A DNA stretch of 64,000 bases from Rhizobium leguminosarum bv. viciae USDA 2370 (GTDB lineage Bacteria; Pseudomonadota; Alphaproteobacteria; Rhizobiales; Rhizobiaceae). Of the stretch, positions 23,557 through 32,341 are shown in pieces; the stretch's first letter is position 1; each line of letters opens with the position of its first letter. Under the pieces are notes generated by a model. That model was not told where the DNA came from and did no database searches. It saw only the letters and a list, made by a program, of their open reading frames with translations. Made by a program: the position numbers and the translations under genes. The stretch is taken from positions 372,001-436,000 of the forward strand of contig NZ_MRDL01000059.1 of the NCBI RefSeq assembly GCF_002008365.1. Reading direction: 5' to 3'.

Positions 23557-25740
23557 TCAGCCGCTTTTCAATTGCGCCATCGCCAGCAGGGTGTCAGCGC
23601 TAATCGTCGCTGATCCGGTCAGGATCGAAAGGGCTGTCGAGGTGGTGCCCGTGCCGTTGGCCATGTCATACATGGCAGTGAAGCGTTTGATCAGATCGTC
23701 GACTTTTTCCGGATCCGACAGATCCTTGATGTCGATAAAATTGCTGATCATCTCGGCTTGCTTGTCGACGTCCATGTTCGAAACATAACTGGACAGGTTG
23801 AATGTCGTCGTAAAAAACTCGAAGAGCGCGCTATCGCCCAGAATGTCATAGGCGTTCGAGATCTCCGGCGCCTTGCGCTCGAAGTAGAGGGCGAGGCGCA
23901 CGCCGGTGTTGCTGTCGCCCTGATCATCCTCGAGCGTCAGCCTGACATAGGCGTCGATCGTCTCCAGCACGTCGCCGCGCTGCTGCACCGTCCCGGTGGG
24001 CTCGTCGGAAATATTGCCGTCCTGGTCGAAATTGAACGCACCGACGAGTTCGGCGAAACGATTGTCGTCCAGCTTGTTGACATAGCTATCTTCGTCGTCG
24101 AGATCGGAAGAAAACATCTTCTCCAACTCCTCCGACGTGACATCATCAGGATCGAGCCCCTTCGCCTCGAGCGCGAAGGAAACCAGGCGATCGTCGGCCA
24201 GAAATTCGCTGGCCGTGGTGATCGTCGCCATCTGCTCGCGAAAATAGGTAATCTCCTCGTCCGCCGCGTCGGTTGCTTCCGTCAGCTCGTCGCCTTCGAG
24301 GTATCGGATCTTGTTCTGCTTGTAATAGGCAGCATAGTCGTCGATGACGGATTCCGACATGGCCTGCAGCGGAACGGTAACGTCGCCATTGCTGTCGAAG
24401 TTGAAGGCCTTGCGAAAGGCTACGAACCGATCGTCGTCGAGGCTGTTGACATAGCTTTTCGAGTCCGAGGGATCGCTTTCGAGAATTTTCCGGACCTCGC
24501 TTCTCGAAACGCTGTCCGGGTCTATGTCATAGGCTCGCAACGCCATTTCCCACAGTTCCGGGAGATCGTCGTTGTCGTCATCGTCGTCGTCATCGTTCGA
24601 GACCAGGAAATCATCGATCGAAGTGACGCTGGCGATGCGCGTCGTATAGTTGTCGACGGCGTCTTCGGTGTCGGTATTGGCGATCAGCAGCTGATAATTT
24701 TCATCGAAGGCCGCCGTGGTCGCGGCCGTCTGTTCCGATGTCTGGGCCGTGTCGCCATCGGCAAGCGCGCCGTCCTCATCGAAATTAAAGGCATCGTGCA
24801 GTTCGGATAAGCCGATCGCGTCGGCGACGTCGGCGCTTTTCAGCGCCGCGGAAATGAAGTTATCGGTCTCGCTATCGGTAAGCCCGTAGGCAGTTCTCAG
24901 ATAGGAAACCAGCTTGTCGTCGCTCATCAACTCATCGACGGAGGTGATGTTTCCAAGTTGTGCAGCGAAATAGGTGTCATAGGCCTCCCCGGTTTCCGAG
25001 GAAGCGATCGTCGCCGAGGCCACCGCATAAGCGCTTGTGACCAACGAGAGCTGATCTTCCGACATCACGTCGCCGTCGGTCGAACCATCCTCGTTGAAGT
25101 TGAAGGCCTTCGCCAGGTTGACATAGACATCGTCGTCGAGCTGGTTGACGAAACTATCGGCATCGTCGAGATCGCTCGTCAGAACACTCTTCAGGAAGCT
25201 GGTTGAGGTGTATTCGGTGTTGAGGCCGAAAGCCGTCAGCACATAGTTCTTCAGCTTCGAGCTCGACAGGAGATCGTCGACCGAGGTGATCGACGAGATA
25301 TTCTCTTCGAAATAATCCGTCTGGTCTGCGATATCGTCAGCCTCGGTGTCGAAAGATTCCTCATAGGCGTCGAGCAGGCTGTCCCGCTGCGCATCCGACT
25401 GGGCTGTCTCCGTCTCGCCGGAAAATTTGAAAGCGGCCGCAAACTCGGCATAGCGGCCATCACTCAGACTGTTGGCAAAGCTGGATGAATCGCTGAGATC
25501 GCTTTCCAGCACCTTCTTCATGAACGCCTTGGCATATGTCATGTCTTCAAGGCCGTAGGCCTTCATGGCATAGGAGTAGAGCTTATAATCGCCCATGAAT
25601 TCATCGACTGTCGTGACCTTGCCAATGTTTTCCTTGTAATAGCTGCTGTCGCGGGCAACCGTTGCCTGAGAAGCTACACTCGAGAGACTGGCGCCCAGAT
25701 TTCGCGCGACCGAGAGATAGCTCACATAGGTGGAAACCAA
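23557..25740 (-). CDS. DUF1217 repeat protein linked to flagellar genes
   Basis: This large acidic protein of 727 residues is built of five similar units of about 120-130 residues plus a more divergent sixth. Each unit has a stretch like YFEENISSITSVDDLL, then a helix with LKNYVLTAFGL, a SDLDDADSFVNQL segment and an ending such as FNFDEDG or FNFDSNGD, reminiscent of calcium-binding loops. Unit four contains a run of aspartates (about residue 380). No signal peptide is seen. DUF1217 genes often lie by rhizobial flagellar genes, as here. It starts at a TTG after AAAGGG. Function is not known. Confidence 0.8.
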   Translation of the reverse strand: MVSTYVSYLSVARNLGASLSSVASQATVARDSSYYKENIGKVTTVDEFMGDYKLYSYAMKAYGLEDMTYAKAFMKKVLESDLSDSSSFANSLSDGRYAEFAAAFKFSGETETAQSDAQRDSLLDAYEESFDTEADDIADQTDYFEENISSITSVDDLLSSSKLKNYVLTAFGLNTEYTSTSFLKSVLTSDLDDADSFVNQLDDDVYVNLAKAFNFNEDGSTDGDVMSEDQLSLVTSAYAVASATIASSETGEAYDTYFAAQLGNITSVDELMSDDKLVSYLRTAYGLTDSETDNFISAALKSADVADAIGLSELHDAFNFDEDGALADGDTAQTSEQTAATTAAFDENYQLLIANTDTEDAVDNYTTRIASVTSIDDFLVSNDDDDDDDNDDLPELWEMALRAYDIDPDSVSRSEVRKILESDPSDSKSYVNSLDDDRFVAFRKAFNFDSNGDVTVPLQAMSESVIDDYAAYYKQNKIRYLEGDELTEATDAADEEITYFREQMATITTASEFLADDRLVSFALEAKGLDPDDVTSEELEKMFSSDLDDEDSYVNKLDDNRFAELVGAFNFDQDGNISDEPTGTVQQRGDVLETIDAYVRLTLEDDQGDSNTGVRLALYFERKAPEISNAYDILGDSALFEFFTTTFNLSSYVSNMDVDKQAEMISNFIDIKDLSDPEKVDDLIKRFTAMYDMANGTGTTSTALSILTGSATISADTLLAMAQLKSG

Positions 25741-25948
25741 CTTCTGTCCCTTTCATAAGCACGCGCGCGCGAAAGCCTGCCGGCAGCCACGGTTGAAACT
25801 TTTCATATTTGCTGAGATCTTGCCGCCGCTCATGGCGCATACGGACCGCACTCATGCGGCCGAATCAATTTAATAGAACTATATGGTACTATAATTCGTC
25901 CAAAATGCAACAGGACGTCAAAAGTCGAGGGATCGCGGCTTTATCGGG

Positions 25949-26596
25949 TCAGGCGGCGCCGACGCCCGCGGCAAAGATGGCAATGCAGCGCCGGAGATGG
26001 GCAAGCAGCGCCGCCCGGTCGGGCCAGGCCTGAGCGCGTCCTTCCGGCGGTCCCATGCCACCAAAGATCATATCCATCAGCATGCGGGCTCCGCTGGCCG
26101 GATCGTCGAGCGACAAACGGCCTTCCGCCCTACGGTCGCTCAGCCAGTTGGCAAGTTGCTGCCGGCTGGCAAGCATGCCTTCGCGCTGCAGAATGTCCAC
26201 GAGTTCGGGAAACTGCCCGGCTTCGCGAAAGACGAGCTGCAGGAAACCGGCACGATCCGCATCCTTGTCCTCATCCATATCGATCATGAAGATGCGTTCG
26301 AGGCTCTCGGCGATCGAGAGATCTTCCGGAGGCCGAGGCAGATCGAGCATCATGCGTCGATGAGCACCGACCACAGCGGCAAACAGCTCTTCCTTGCTCT
26401 GAAAGAGCTTGTAAAGCGTCTGTTTTGAAACTCCCGCCTCGGTGGCGACGACCGCGGTCGTGCTTCCGGCATACCCGTATTTTACAAAAACGCGGCGGGC
26501 AATCTCGACGATATGCACTCGCTTGTCATCGTCGCTCGAGACTTTCGGCCGGCCCCGTCTGCGCGGCTCATCTACAGGCTCGTCGGCAACATCCAT
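25949..26596 (-). CDS. TetR/AcrR family transcriptional regulator
   Basis: The 215-residue regulator has a basic leader (DEPRRRGRPKVSSDDD) and a helix-turn-helix STTAVVATEAGVSKQTLYKLF near residues 40-60. The C-terminal part resembles the AefR-like C-terminal domain class (FLQLVFREAGQFPEL). It lies between the DUF1217 gene and the EF-hand gene, facing away from the latter across 163 bases, and may regulate one of them. Ligand and targets are unknown. Confidence 0.9.
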   Translation of the reverse strand: MDVADEPVDEPRRRGRPKVSSDDDKRVHIVEIARRVFVKYGYAGSTTAVVATEAGVSKQTLYKLFQSKEELFAAVVGAHRRMMLDLPRPPEDLSIAESLERIFMIDMDEDKDADRAGFLQLVFREAGQFPELVDILQREGMLASRQQLANWLSDRRAEGRLSLDDPASGARMLMDMIFGGMGPPEGRAQAWPDRAALLAHLRRCIAIFAAGVGAA

Positions 26597-26759
26597 GATG
26601 GTCTAGACCGCCCCGTTAAAGCACAAGCCGACAGCCGCAGAAAGGAAACTACGATTTCTGAGGGACGATTTTTTCGGTTGTGGCATTAGCAATTTCGATT
26701 TAGAGAACTCATCAGTTCTGTAATGCGTTGCATCCCCACCCTCTAGCGATGGAGCGCTT

Positions 26760-27632
26760 ATGACGACCATTTCCGCCGCAACATCAATTTCTTCCTATTC
26801 CTATAGCAAGAATTCGACGTCAGCATCCCAGGACGCCCTATCCTGTAATACGATTTCGGCAAAAAAATCAACCACAACCCAGCAGCTCGACGAAGACGCG
26901 ACCAACAGCGCCGAGAAACTCATGTCGCAGTTGATGTCGCTGACGATGAACGGCCTCGCCGGTCAGTCCGGCTCCGGCGAGCAGCAGGACGGCGGCGCAG
27001 ACATGGACGTTGCGCAGCTGGACAGCGATGGCGACGGCTACGTGAGCAAGGCCGAGTTCGTCGCAGCCCGGCCGTCGGATGTGTCGGAGGATCAAGCCGG
27101 CACGCTGTTCGACAGCTTCGATAGCGAAGGTTCCGGCTCGCTATCTCTCGATGCGCTGACCGATGCCATGTCCGCCCAGCAGTCGGAACGTGCCGAGGGG
27201 CCGCCGCCCCCGCCACCCTCCGACGATGACGACCTTGCATCCCTGCTCTCCGATCTCGATACCGACGGCGACGGGCTTGTGAGCAAAGCCGAGTTCGTTG
27301 CAAGTCGGCCGTCCGATTTGAGCGAGGAGCAGGCCGGCACGCTGTTCGACAGCTTCGACAGCGAAGGTTCCGGTTCGCTATCGGTCGATGCGCTGACCGA
27401 GGCCATGTCAGCTCAGCAGTCGGAACGTCCCGAAGGACCGCCGCCGTCCGCTGACGACGACCAGTTTGCATCTCTGCTCTCCGATCTCGATACGGACGGA
27501 GACGGGCTCGTGACATTGGACGAATTCATGGCGGGTAAGCCGGACGACGTCACCGAAAGCCAGGCAAGCCAGCTCTTTAGTCTGCTCGACACGTCAGGCA
27601 CCGGTTCATTGTCTGCACAGTCCGCGAGCTGA
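26760..27632 (+). CDS. EF-hand calcium-binding repeat protein
   Basis: This 290-residue acidic protein has a Ser/Thr-rich N-terminus of about 80 residues without a Sec signal, then three tandem repeats of about 78 residues. Each repeat contains one canonical EF-hand loop (DSDGDGYVSKAE at 88-99, DTDGDGLVSKAE at 167-178, DTDGDGLVTLDE at 244-255) and one degenerate loop (DSEGSGSLSLDA at 121-132 and equivalents). Proline-rich linkers (EGPPPPPPS) separate them. Neighbouring repeats are also nearly identical in DNA, so the array arose by recent duplication. It lies just upstream of flgE-flgK-flgL. Calcium binding is expected; its place in motility is inferred. Confidence 0.88.
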   Translation: MTTISAATSISSYSYSKNSTSASQDALSCNTISAKKSTTTQQLDEDATNSAEKLMSQLMSLTMNGLAGQSGSGEQQDGGADMDVAQLDSDGDGYVSKAEFVAARPSDVSEDQAGTLFDSFDSEGSGSLSLDALTDAMSAQQSERAEGPPPPPPSDDDDLASLLSDLDTDGDGLVSKAEFVASRPSDLSEEQAGTLFDSFDSEGSGSLSVDALTEAMSAQQSERPEGPPPSADDDQFASLLSDLDTDGDGLVTLDEFMAGKPDDVTESQASQLFSLLDTSGTGSLSAQSAS

Positions 27633-27957
27633 CGGTCGTTAAGCCGTCGCCATTGCGGTCGCTGGAGGATCTGCACTGAGACGGTTTGAAAGCGACCCGG
27701 CAGTCGAGCCGGCAGAGCCTTCAGTCGGGTCGCTACTGACATGTGGAACCACTCGAATGGTGCGCCGTCACAGGCGCACGGATAACTAGCGCGCGGATGA
27801 GCCGAAGCGCCTATCGCCATCACGGGGTTAGTCCAGGCAATCAGATCATCGACCGGTGTCGGCCTTTGCCCGGCGCCCGCGATGTCGTGCGCCCGCCATC
27901 CGGGCTCTGGAAGCCCCTCGTCACATGGCATGTTCCCAAACCTTAAAGGATCGAGCC
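27633..27957. other. Intergenic region before the flagellar hook genes
   Basis: This 325-base gap contains an inverted repeat AGCGACCCG / CGGGTCGCT (27691-27699 and 27726-27734), possibly ending the EF-hand transcript, and must hold the flgE promoter if the EF-hand gene is not co-transcribed. I could not identify convincing promoter boxes. Confidence 0.4.
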
Positions 27958-29250
27958 ATGAGCATTTTTGGAAGCATGAAAACCGCCGTCTCCGGCATGA
28001 GCGCCCAGGCAAACCGGCTGAGCACGGTTTCCGACAATATCGCCAATGCGAACACCACCGGCTACAAAGCCGTTTCCACGTCCTTCTCGTCGCTGGTTTT
28101 GCCCTCTTCCTCGGGCAATTATAATTCCGGCGGCGTCCAGACATCCGTGCGCCAGGCGATTTCTCAACAGGGCGACATCTCCTATACGACCTCCGATTAC
28201 GACCTGGCGATATCAGGAGACGGCTTCTTCATCGTGGAAAGCGCCGACGGCACGCCGGTGCTCACCCGGGCCGGCGACTTCTCGGTCGACAGCGACGGCA
28301 ATCTCGTCAACGGCGCCGGTTTCACGCTCATGGGATACTCCTATGATTCCGGCGTACCGGCGGTGGTGGTCAATGGCTTCGACGGCCTGGTGCCGGTCAA
28401 CGTATCCCAATCGGGCTTGAGCGCTGTCGCTTCGAGCAGCGCCTATTTCAGCGGCAACCTGAATTCCGAGGCAACTGTCGTCACCGATACCACGACGCTG
28501 CCGAGCGCCAACACGGCGAGCGTCACCGACGACACGCAGAAGATGTCGCTGGTTGCCTATGACAGCCTCGGCGGCACCGTCCAGTACGACTATTACTTCA
28601 CCAAGACCGGCGTCACGACGGACGCGGGCGGCGCAGTCACCGGCAGCACCTGGGAGGTCGCGGTTTACCGCAATGCCGATGCATCCACCGGCAGCACGAC
28701 GTCCTTTCCCTACTCTTCCGATGCCGTCAGCGTCGCGACGCTCTCCTTCGACGCCGACGGGCAGCTCACCTCCGCGACCGACACTGATATCGTCGATCCG
28801 GTGACGGCAAAGACGATCACCATGGACTATTCCGATTTCACCCAGCTCGCCTCCGACTTCTCGGCGACGGGCTCCGCAGACGGCCAGGCCGCAAGTGCCG
28901 TGAACTCGGTGTCTATCGGTGCGGACGGCGTGGTGTCGGTCTCCTATGCAAACGGCGCGACGAAGGCTCTCTATCAGATCCCTCTCGCGACGGTCGCCAG
29001 CCCCGACAATCTGACGCTGCTCAGCGGCAACGTCTACAGTGCCAACGGATTGTCCGGGGTAACGGTCACCGGCTTCCCGCAGACGAACGGGCTTGGTTCC
29101 ATCCAGTCCGGTGCTCTCGAAAGCTCGAATGTCGATCTCGCCGGTGAACTGACGGAGATGATCGAGGCGCAGCGCAGCTATACCGCCAATTCGAAGGTGT
29201 TCCAGACCGGCTCCGATATCATGGATGTCCTCGTCAATCTGAAACGATAG
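27958..29250 (+). CDS. flgE: Flagellar hook protein FlgE
   Basis: The protein of 430 residues begins MSIFGSMKTAVSGMSAQANR and continues with the NIANANTTGYKA rod/hook/filament signature. The C-terminus has the matching SNVDLAGELTEMIEAQRSY coiled-coil end. The middle is Thr/Ser/Ala-rich as in rhizobial hooks. The frame is open 102 bases further upstream, but homology starts at 27958. Exported through the flagellar type III system, it polymerises into the hook. It is followed by flgK after 13 bases. Confidence 0.95.
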   Translation: MSIFGSMKTAVSGMSAQANRLSTVSDNIANANTTGYKAVSTSFSSLVLPSSSGNYNSGGVQTSVRQAISQQGDISYTTSDYDLAISGDGFFIVESADGTPVLTRAGDFSVDSDGNLVNGAGFTLMGYSYDSGVPAVVVNGFDGLVPVNVSQSGLSAVASSSAYFSGNLNSEATVVTDTTTLPSANTASVTDDTQKMSLVAYDSLGGTVQYDYYFTKTGVTTDAGGAVTGSTWEVAVYRNADASTGSTTSFPYSSDAVSVATLSFDADGQLTSATDTDIVDPVTAKTITMDYSDFTQLASDFSATGSADGQAASAVNSVSIGADGVVSVSYANGATKALYQIPLATVASPDNLTLLSGNVYSANGLSGVTVTGFPQTNGLGSIQSGALESSNVDLAGELTEMIEAQRSYTANSKVFQTGSDIMDVLVNLKR

Positions 29251-29263
29251 GGAGGACGCCGGC

Positions 29264-30724
29264 ATGTCGCTCACCTCCGCCTTGAACAGCGTGCAAAGTA
29301 TTTTCAACACGACCGGCCAACAAAGCAGCGTCATCTCGACGAATATCGCCAATGTCGGAAATTCCGACTATGTGAGACGGGAGGCGTCGGTTACGACGTC
29401 TCTTTCCGGCGCCCAAGTTGTCAGCATCAGCCGGGCGCAGGAAACGGCGCTGCTTGCCCAGTATCTGCAAACGAATGCCAAGGACAGCGCCCAGCAGACG
29501 CTGGTGACCGGCCTCGAAAGCCTGAAGTCGCTGGTGGGCGGCAATGACTACGAGACCTCGCCGAGTACCTATCTCACAGCATTCCAGCAGGCGCTCCAGA
29601 CATTCGCCACATCCCCGAGCAGCACGACATCAGCGCAATCGGCCGTGACCGCCGCGCAGGATCTTGCCAATTCGTTGAATACCGCAAGCGACGGCGTCCA
29701 GTCGATCAGAGCCGAGGCGGATGCGGAGATCGCCACACAGGTCTCCACCCTGAACACGCTGCTGTCGCAGTTCGAGGCGGCCAACAATGCGGTCAAGCTG
29801 GCGACATCGACCGGCACCGATACATCCTCGGCGCTCGACGAGCGTGAAAAGCTCCTGAAGCAGATCTCCTCGATCGTCGGCATCACCTCCACCGTGCGCG
29901 ACAATAACGACATGGCGCTCTATACCTCTGATGGCACCGTGCTGTTCGAGACCATTCCCCGCACCGTCACGTTCGCGTCGACGGCAACCTACGTTGCCGG
30001 AACGGAAGGCAATTCCATCTATATCGACGGCGTTGCACTCGACGCCGGCGAAGGATCGACGACGAGTGCATCGGGTAGCCTGCAGGCGCTGCTGCAGCTT
30101 CGCGACGAAATCGCCCCGACATTCCAGGACCAGCTCGACGAGATCGCCAAATCACTGGTCCAGATCTTCTCGGAAACCGACGGCAGCACGAGCGCACCGG
30201 GACTTTTCGTGTGGACGACGGCGTCGGGCACAACCGGGGGAACACCTGCTGCTTCCGACGATACGACAGGGATCGCCTCCACTATCTCGGTCAATTCAGC
30301 CGTCGTCACAAGCGAGGGCGGCGATGCGACGAAGCTGCGCGACGGAACGATCAGCGGCATCACCGATCTCAACACCTCGGGAGACAGCGGCTTCTCGGAC
30401 AATCTCGACGCCCTGTATCAGGCGCTGACGGAACAGCGTTCGTTCTCTTCCGACGCAGGTCTCTCGACGTCGCAAAGCCTGACGGACTACGCCAGCGCCT
30501 CCATCGGCTGGCTCGAACAATATCGAAGCGATGCAACGGCGGCTTCCGAAACCACAGCTGCGGCCTTGTCACGCTCCGACGAGGCCTATTCCAACGAAAC
30601 GGGCGTCAACCTCGACGAGGAACTGACGCTACTTCTCGACATCGAACAATCCTACAAAGCAGCGACGAAGATCCTGAACGTCATCGACGAGATGTTCCAG
30701 TCGCTCCTCGACATAGCGAGCTAG
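29264..30724 (+). CDS. flgK: Flagellar hook-associated protein 1 (FlgK)
   Basis: This 486-residue protein starts MSLTSALNSVQSIF with the flagellar axial motif STNIANVGNSDYVRREA, and ends with GVNLDEELTLLLDIEQSYKA, the matching C-terminal helix typical of FlgK. A strong ribosome site (GGGAGGA) lies before the ATG. FlgK joins the hook to the filament. flgL starts two bases after its stop, so the three genes form an operon. Confidence 0.93.
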   Translation: MSLTSALNSVQSIFNTTGQQSSVISTNIANVGNSDYVRREASVTTSLSGAQVVSISRAQETALLAQYLQTNAKDSAQQTLVTGLESLKSLVGGNDYETSPSTYLTAFQQALQTFATSPSSTTSAQSAVTAAQDLANSLNTASDGVQSIRAEADAEIATQVSTLNTLLSQFEAANNAVKLATSTGTDTSSALDEREKLLKQISSIVGITSTVRDNNDMALYTSDGTVLFETIPRTVTFASTATYVAGTEGNSIYIDGVALDAGEGSTTSASGSLQALLQLRDEIAPTFQDQLDEIAKSLVQIFSETDGSTSAPGLFVWTTASGTTGGTPAASDDTTGIASTISVNSAVVTSEGGDATKLRDGTISGITDLNTSGDSGFSDNLDALYQALTEQRSFSSDAGLSTSQSLTDYASASIGWLEQYRSDATAASETTAAALSRSDEAYSNETGVNLDEELTLLLDIEQSYKAATKILNVIDEMFQSLLDIAS

Positions 30725-30726
30725 TC

Positions 30727-31773
30727 ATGAAAGCATCTTTTGTCTCATCATCGGCGATGCAGAATGTTTTGCGGCTCACCATCAGCCAGTCCCAAAACAA
30801 GCTGCAGCAGGCCTCGACGGAAGCGACCACAGGAACCTACGCCGATATCGGCGTATCCCTCGGCGCCGGCGCTGCAAAGTCGATCAATCTCACCAGCGCC
30901 ATCGCCCAGGCCGCCTCGTTCAAGACGAGCAATGCCGTCGTCGAATTGCGCATGAACGCATCGCAAACCGCCCTTTCGAGCCTGAAGGATGCCGGCGACA
31001 GCCTGGTCTCGAACCTGACCGCGCTCCAGGCGAGCCAGGATACGACGAGCATCGCCGTTGCCCTGCAGACGGCGAGCGCCACGATTTCGCAGCTGGTCTC
31101 GACGGCAAACACGTCGGTCAATGGCGAGTTCCTGTTCGGCGGAACCAACCTCGACAGCCAGCCTCTGACCGATCAATCCTCGGCGGTCTCGGATACGATC
31201 GTTTCGGCTCTGAACGATTATGCAACCGGTCTCGGAAAAGACGTCAACGAGTTGACAGGCGAGGAAATCGGCAGCTTCATCACCGACACGGTCGAGCCGA
31301 TGTTCTCCGAGAGCGCCTGGACGGACGCTTCCGAAGGCTGGTCCACCGCTTCCAGCACCGACATGACGAGCCGGATCAGCGGATCGGAAACCATCACCTC
31401 GTCGACCAATGCCAATTCCGAAGGCATGCGCTATCTCGCTCTTGCCTCCGTCGTCGTCTCCGCCCTCTTCGGCCAGGATCTCAGTTCCGACGCGCAGAGC
31501 ACCGTCGCATCCAAGGCGATCGCCTATGCGGCTCAGGCCACCGCCGGCATCGTGACGCAGCAAAGTGAGCTCGGCCTTTCACAGGAGCGGCTCGAAAAGG
31601 CAAATGACGCCCTCGACGCTCAATCCACTCTGCTTCAGGGAAACCTTGTCGATCTCCAGGGGGTGGATGCCTACGAGGCTTCGACGCTCGTCAACCAGCT
31701 GCAGACGCAACTGGAGACAGCTTACACGCTCGTCTCGAAACTCCAGGGTCTGAGTCTGGTCAACTATCTCTGA
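30727..31773 (+). CDS. flgL: Flagellar hook-associated protein 3 (FlgL)
   Basis: The 348-residue protein begins MKASFVSSSAMQNVLRLTIS and is flagellin-like, with the N- and C-terminal helical segments (ending LVNQLQTQLETAYTLVSKLQ) that pack in the axial structure. The frame is open further back inside flgK, but the ATG two bases after the flgK stop begins the conserved sequence. FlgL forms the second junction ring between hook and filament. Confidence 0.92.
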   Translation: MKASFVSSSAMQNVLRLTISQSQNKLQQASTEATTGTYADIGVSLGAGAAKSINLTSAIAQAASFKTSNAVVELRMNASQTALSSLKDAGDSLVSNLTALQASQDTTSIAVALQTASATISQLVSTANTSVNGEFLFGGTNLDSQPLTDQSSAVSDTIVSALNDYATGLGKDVNELTGEEIGSFITDTVEPMFSESAWTDASEGWSTASSTDMTSRISGSETITSSTNANSEGMRYLALASVVVSALFGQDLSSDAQSTVASKAIAYAAQATAGIVTQQSELGLSQERLEKANDALDAQSTLLQGNLVDLQGVDAYEASTLVNQLQTQLETAYTLVSKLQGLSLVNYL

Positions 31774-31783
31774 CGGGTTGAAC

Positions 31784-32158
31784 ATGCGGGAATTCAAGCG
31801 GATGCAAATACCGGCCCTAACGAGGGAACCCAACACGACGTGTTCCGAAATCGTGGCGGAGGCGGCCTTCGCGCTCGCCTCTGGCATCATCGATACGATC
31901 CCTTTCGTCGGCAGCAAACTCGACGAACAACAGACGCGGGCATGGCCGCGATCGGGTGTCTTCACGGATGACGGCGTCGAGATGACGGGTACGCCCCCTG
32001 AAATATTCGAGCTTTGCGAGTTGCTGGCAGCCCATATCGAGAAAGGCACGTCATTCGACGTTTTCGAGGTTTTCCACAAGATTGCGCGCATCGACCGGCT
32101 GATCGACTGGCGCCATGGCGCAGTGCTGTCGCCCGAGCCGCATCCGGTAACTCATTAA
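31784..32158 (+). CDS. Small DnaT-like/phage connector-like protein after flgL
   Basis: The protein of about 124 residues begins MREFKRMQIPALTRE (a TTG two codons earlier is also possible). The segment RAWPRSGVFTDDGVE, followed by helical IFELCELLAAHI, resembles the DnaT-like single-strand-binding/head-tail-connector family found in phages (xxWPRxGv motif). There are no other phage genes nearby. It starts ten bases after flgL and may be co-transcribed. I cannot assign a function with confidence. Confidence 0.5.
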   Translation: MREFKRMQIPALTREPNTTCSEIVAEAAFALASGIIDTIPFVGSKLDEQQTRAWPRSGVFTDDGVEMTGTPPEIFELCELLAAHIEKGTSFDVFEVFHKIARIDRLIDWRHGAVLSPEPHPVTH

Positions 32159-32341
32159 CGGAACACGCTAAAATCTCTTCTCAAAGGCGGCGCTATACGG
32201 CCGCGCCGCTCGGGAGCATGGCATAGGCTGGGCTTGCATGTGGCTTGTCCGTTGCGGCAGTCTGGACTTTACCATAGGGAGGCTGAGGGCGACTGCCGAA
32301 GTCTGCCGGCAATGGTCTTTCAGAGACCGAGTGTGTTGTTA

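Noticed and set aside
28213..29352. Minus-strand frame of 379 codons opposite flgE
   Set aside because: It is a shadow of the FlgE coding sequence; no motif and biased composition.
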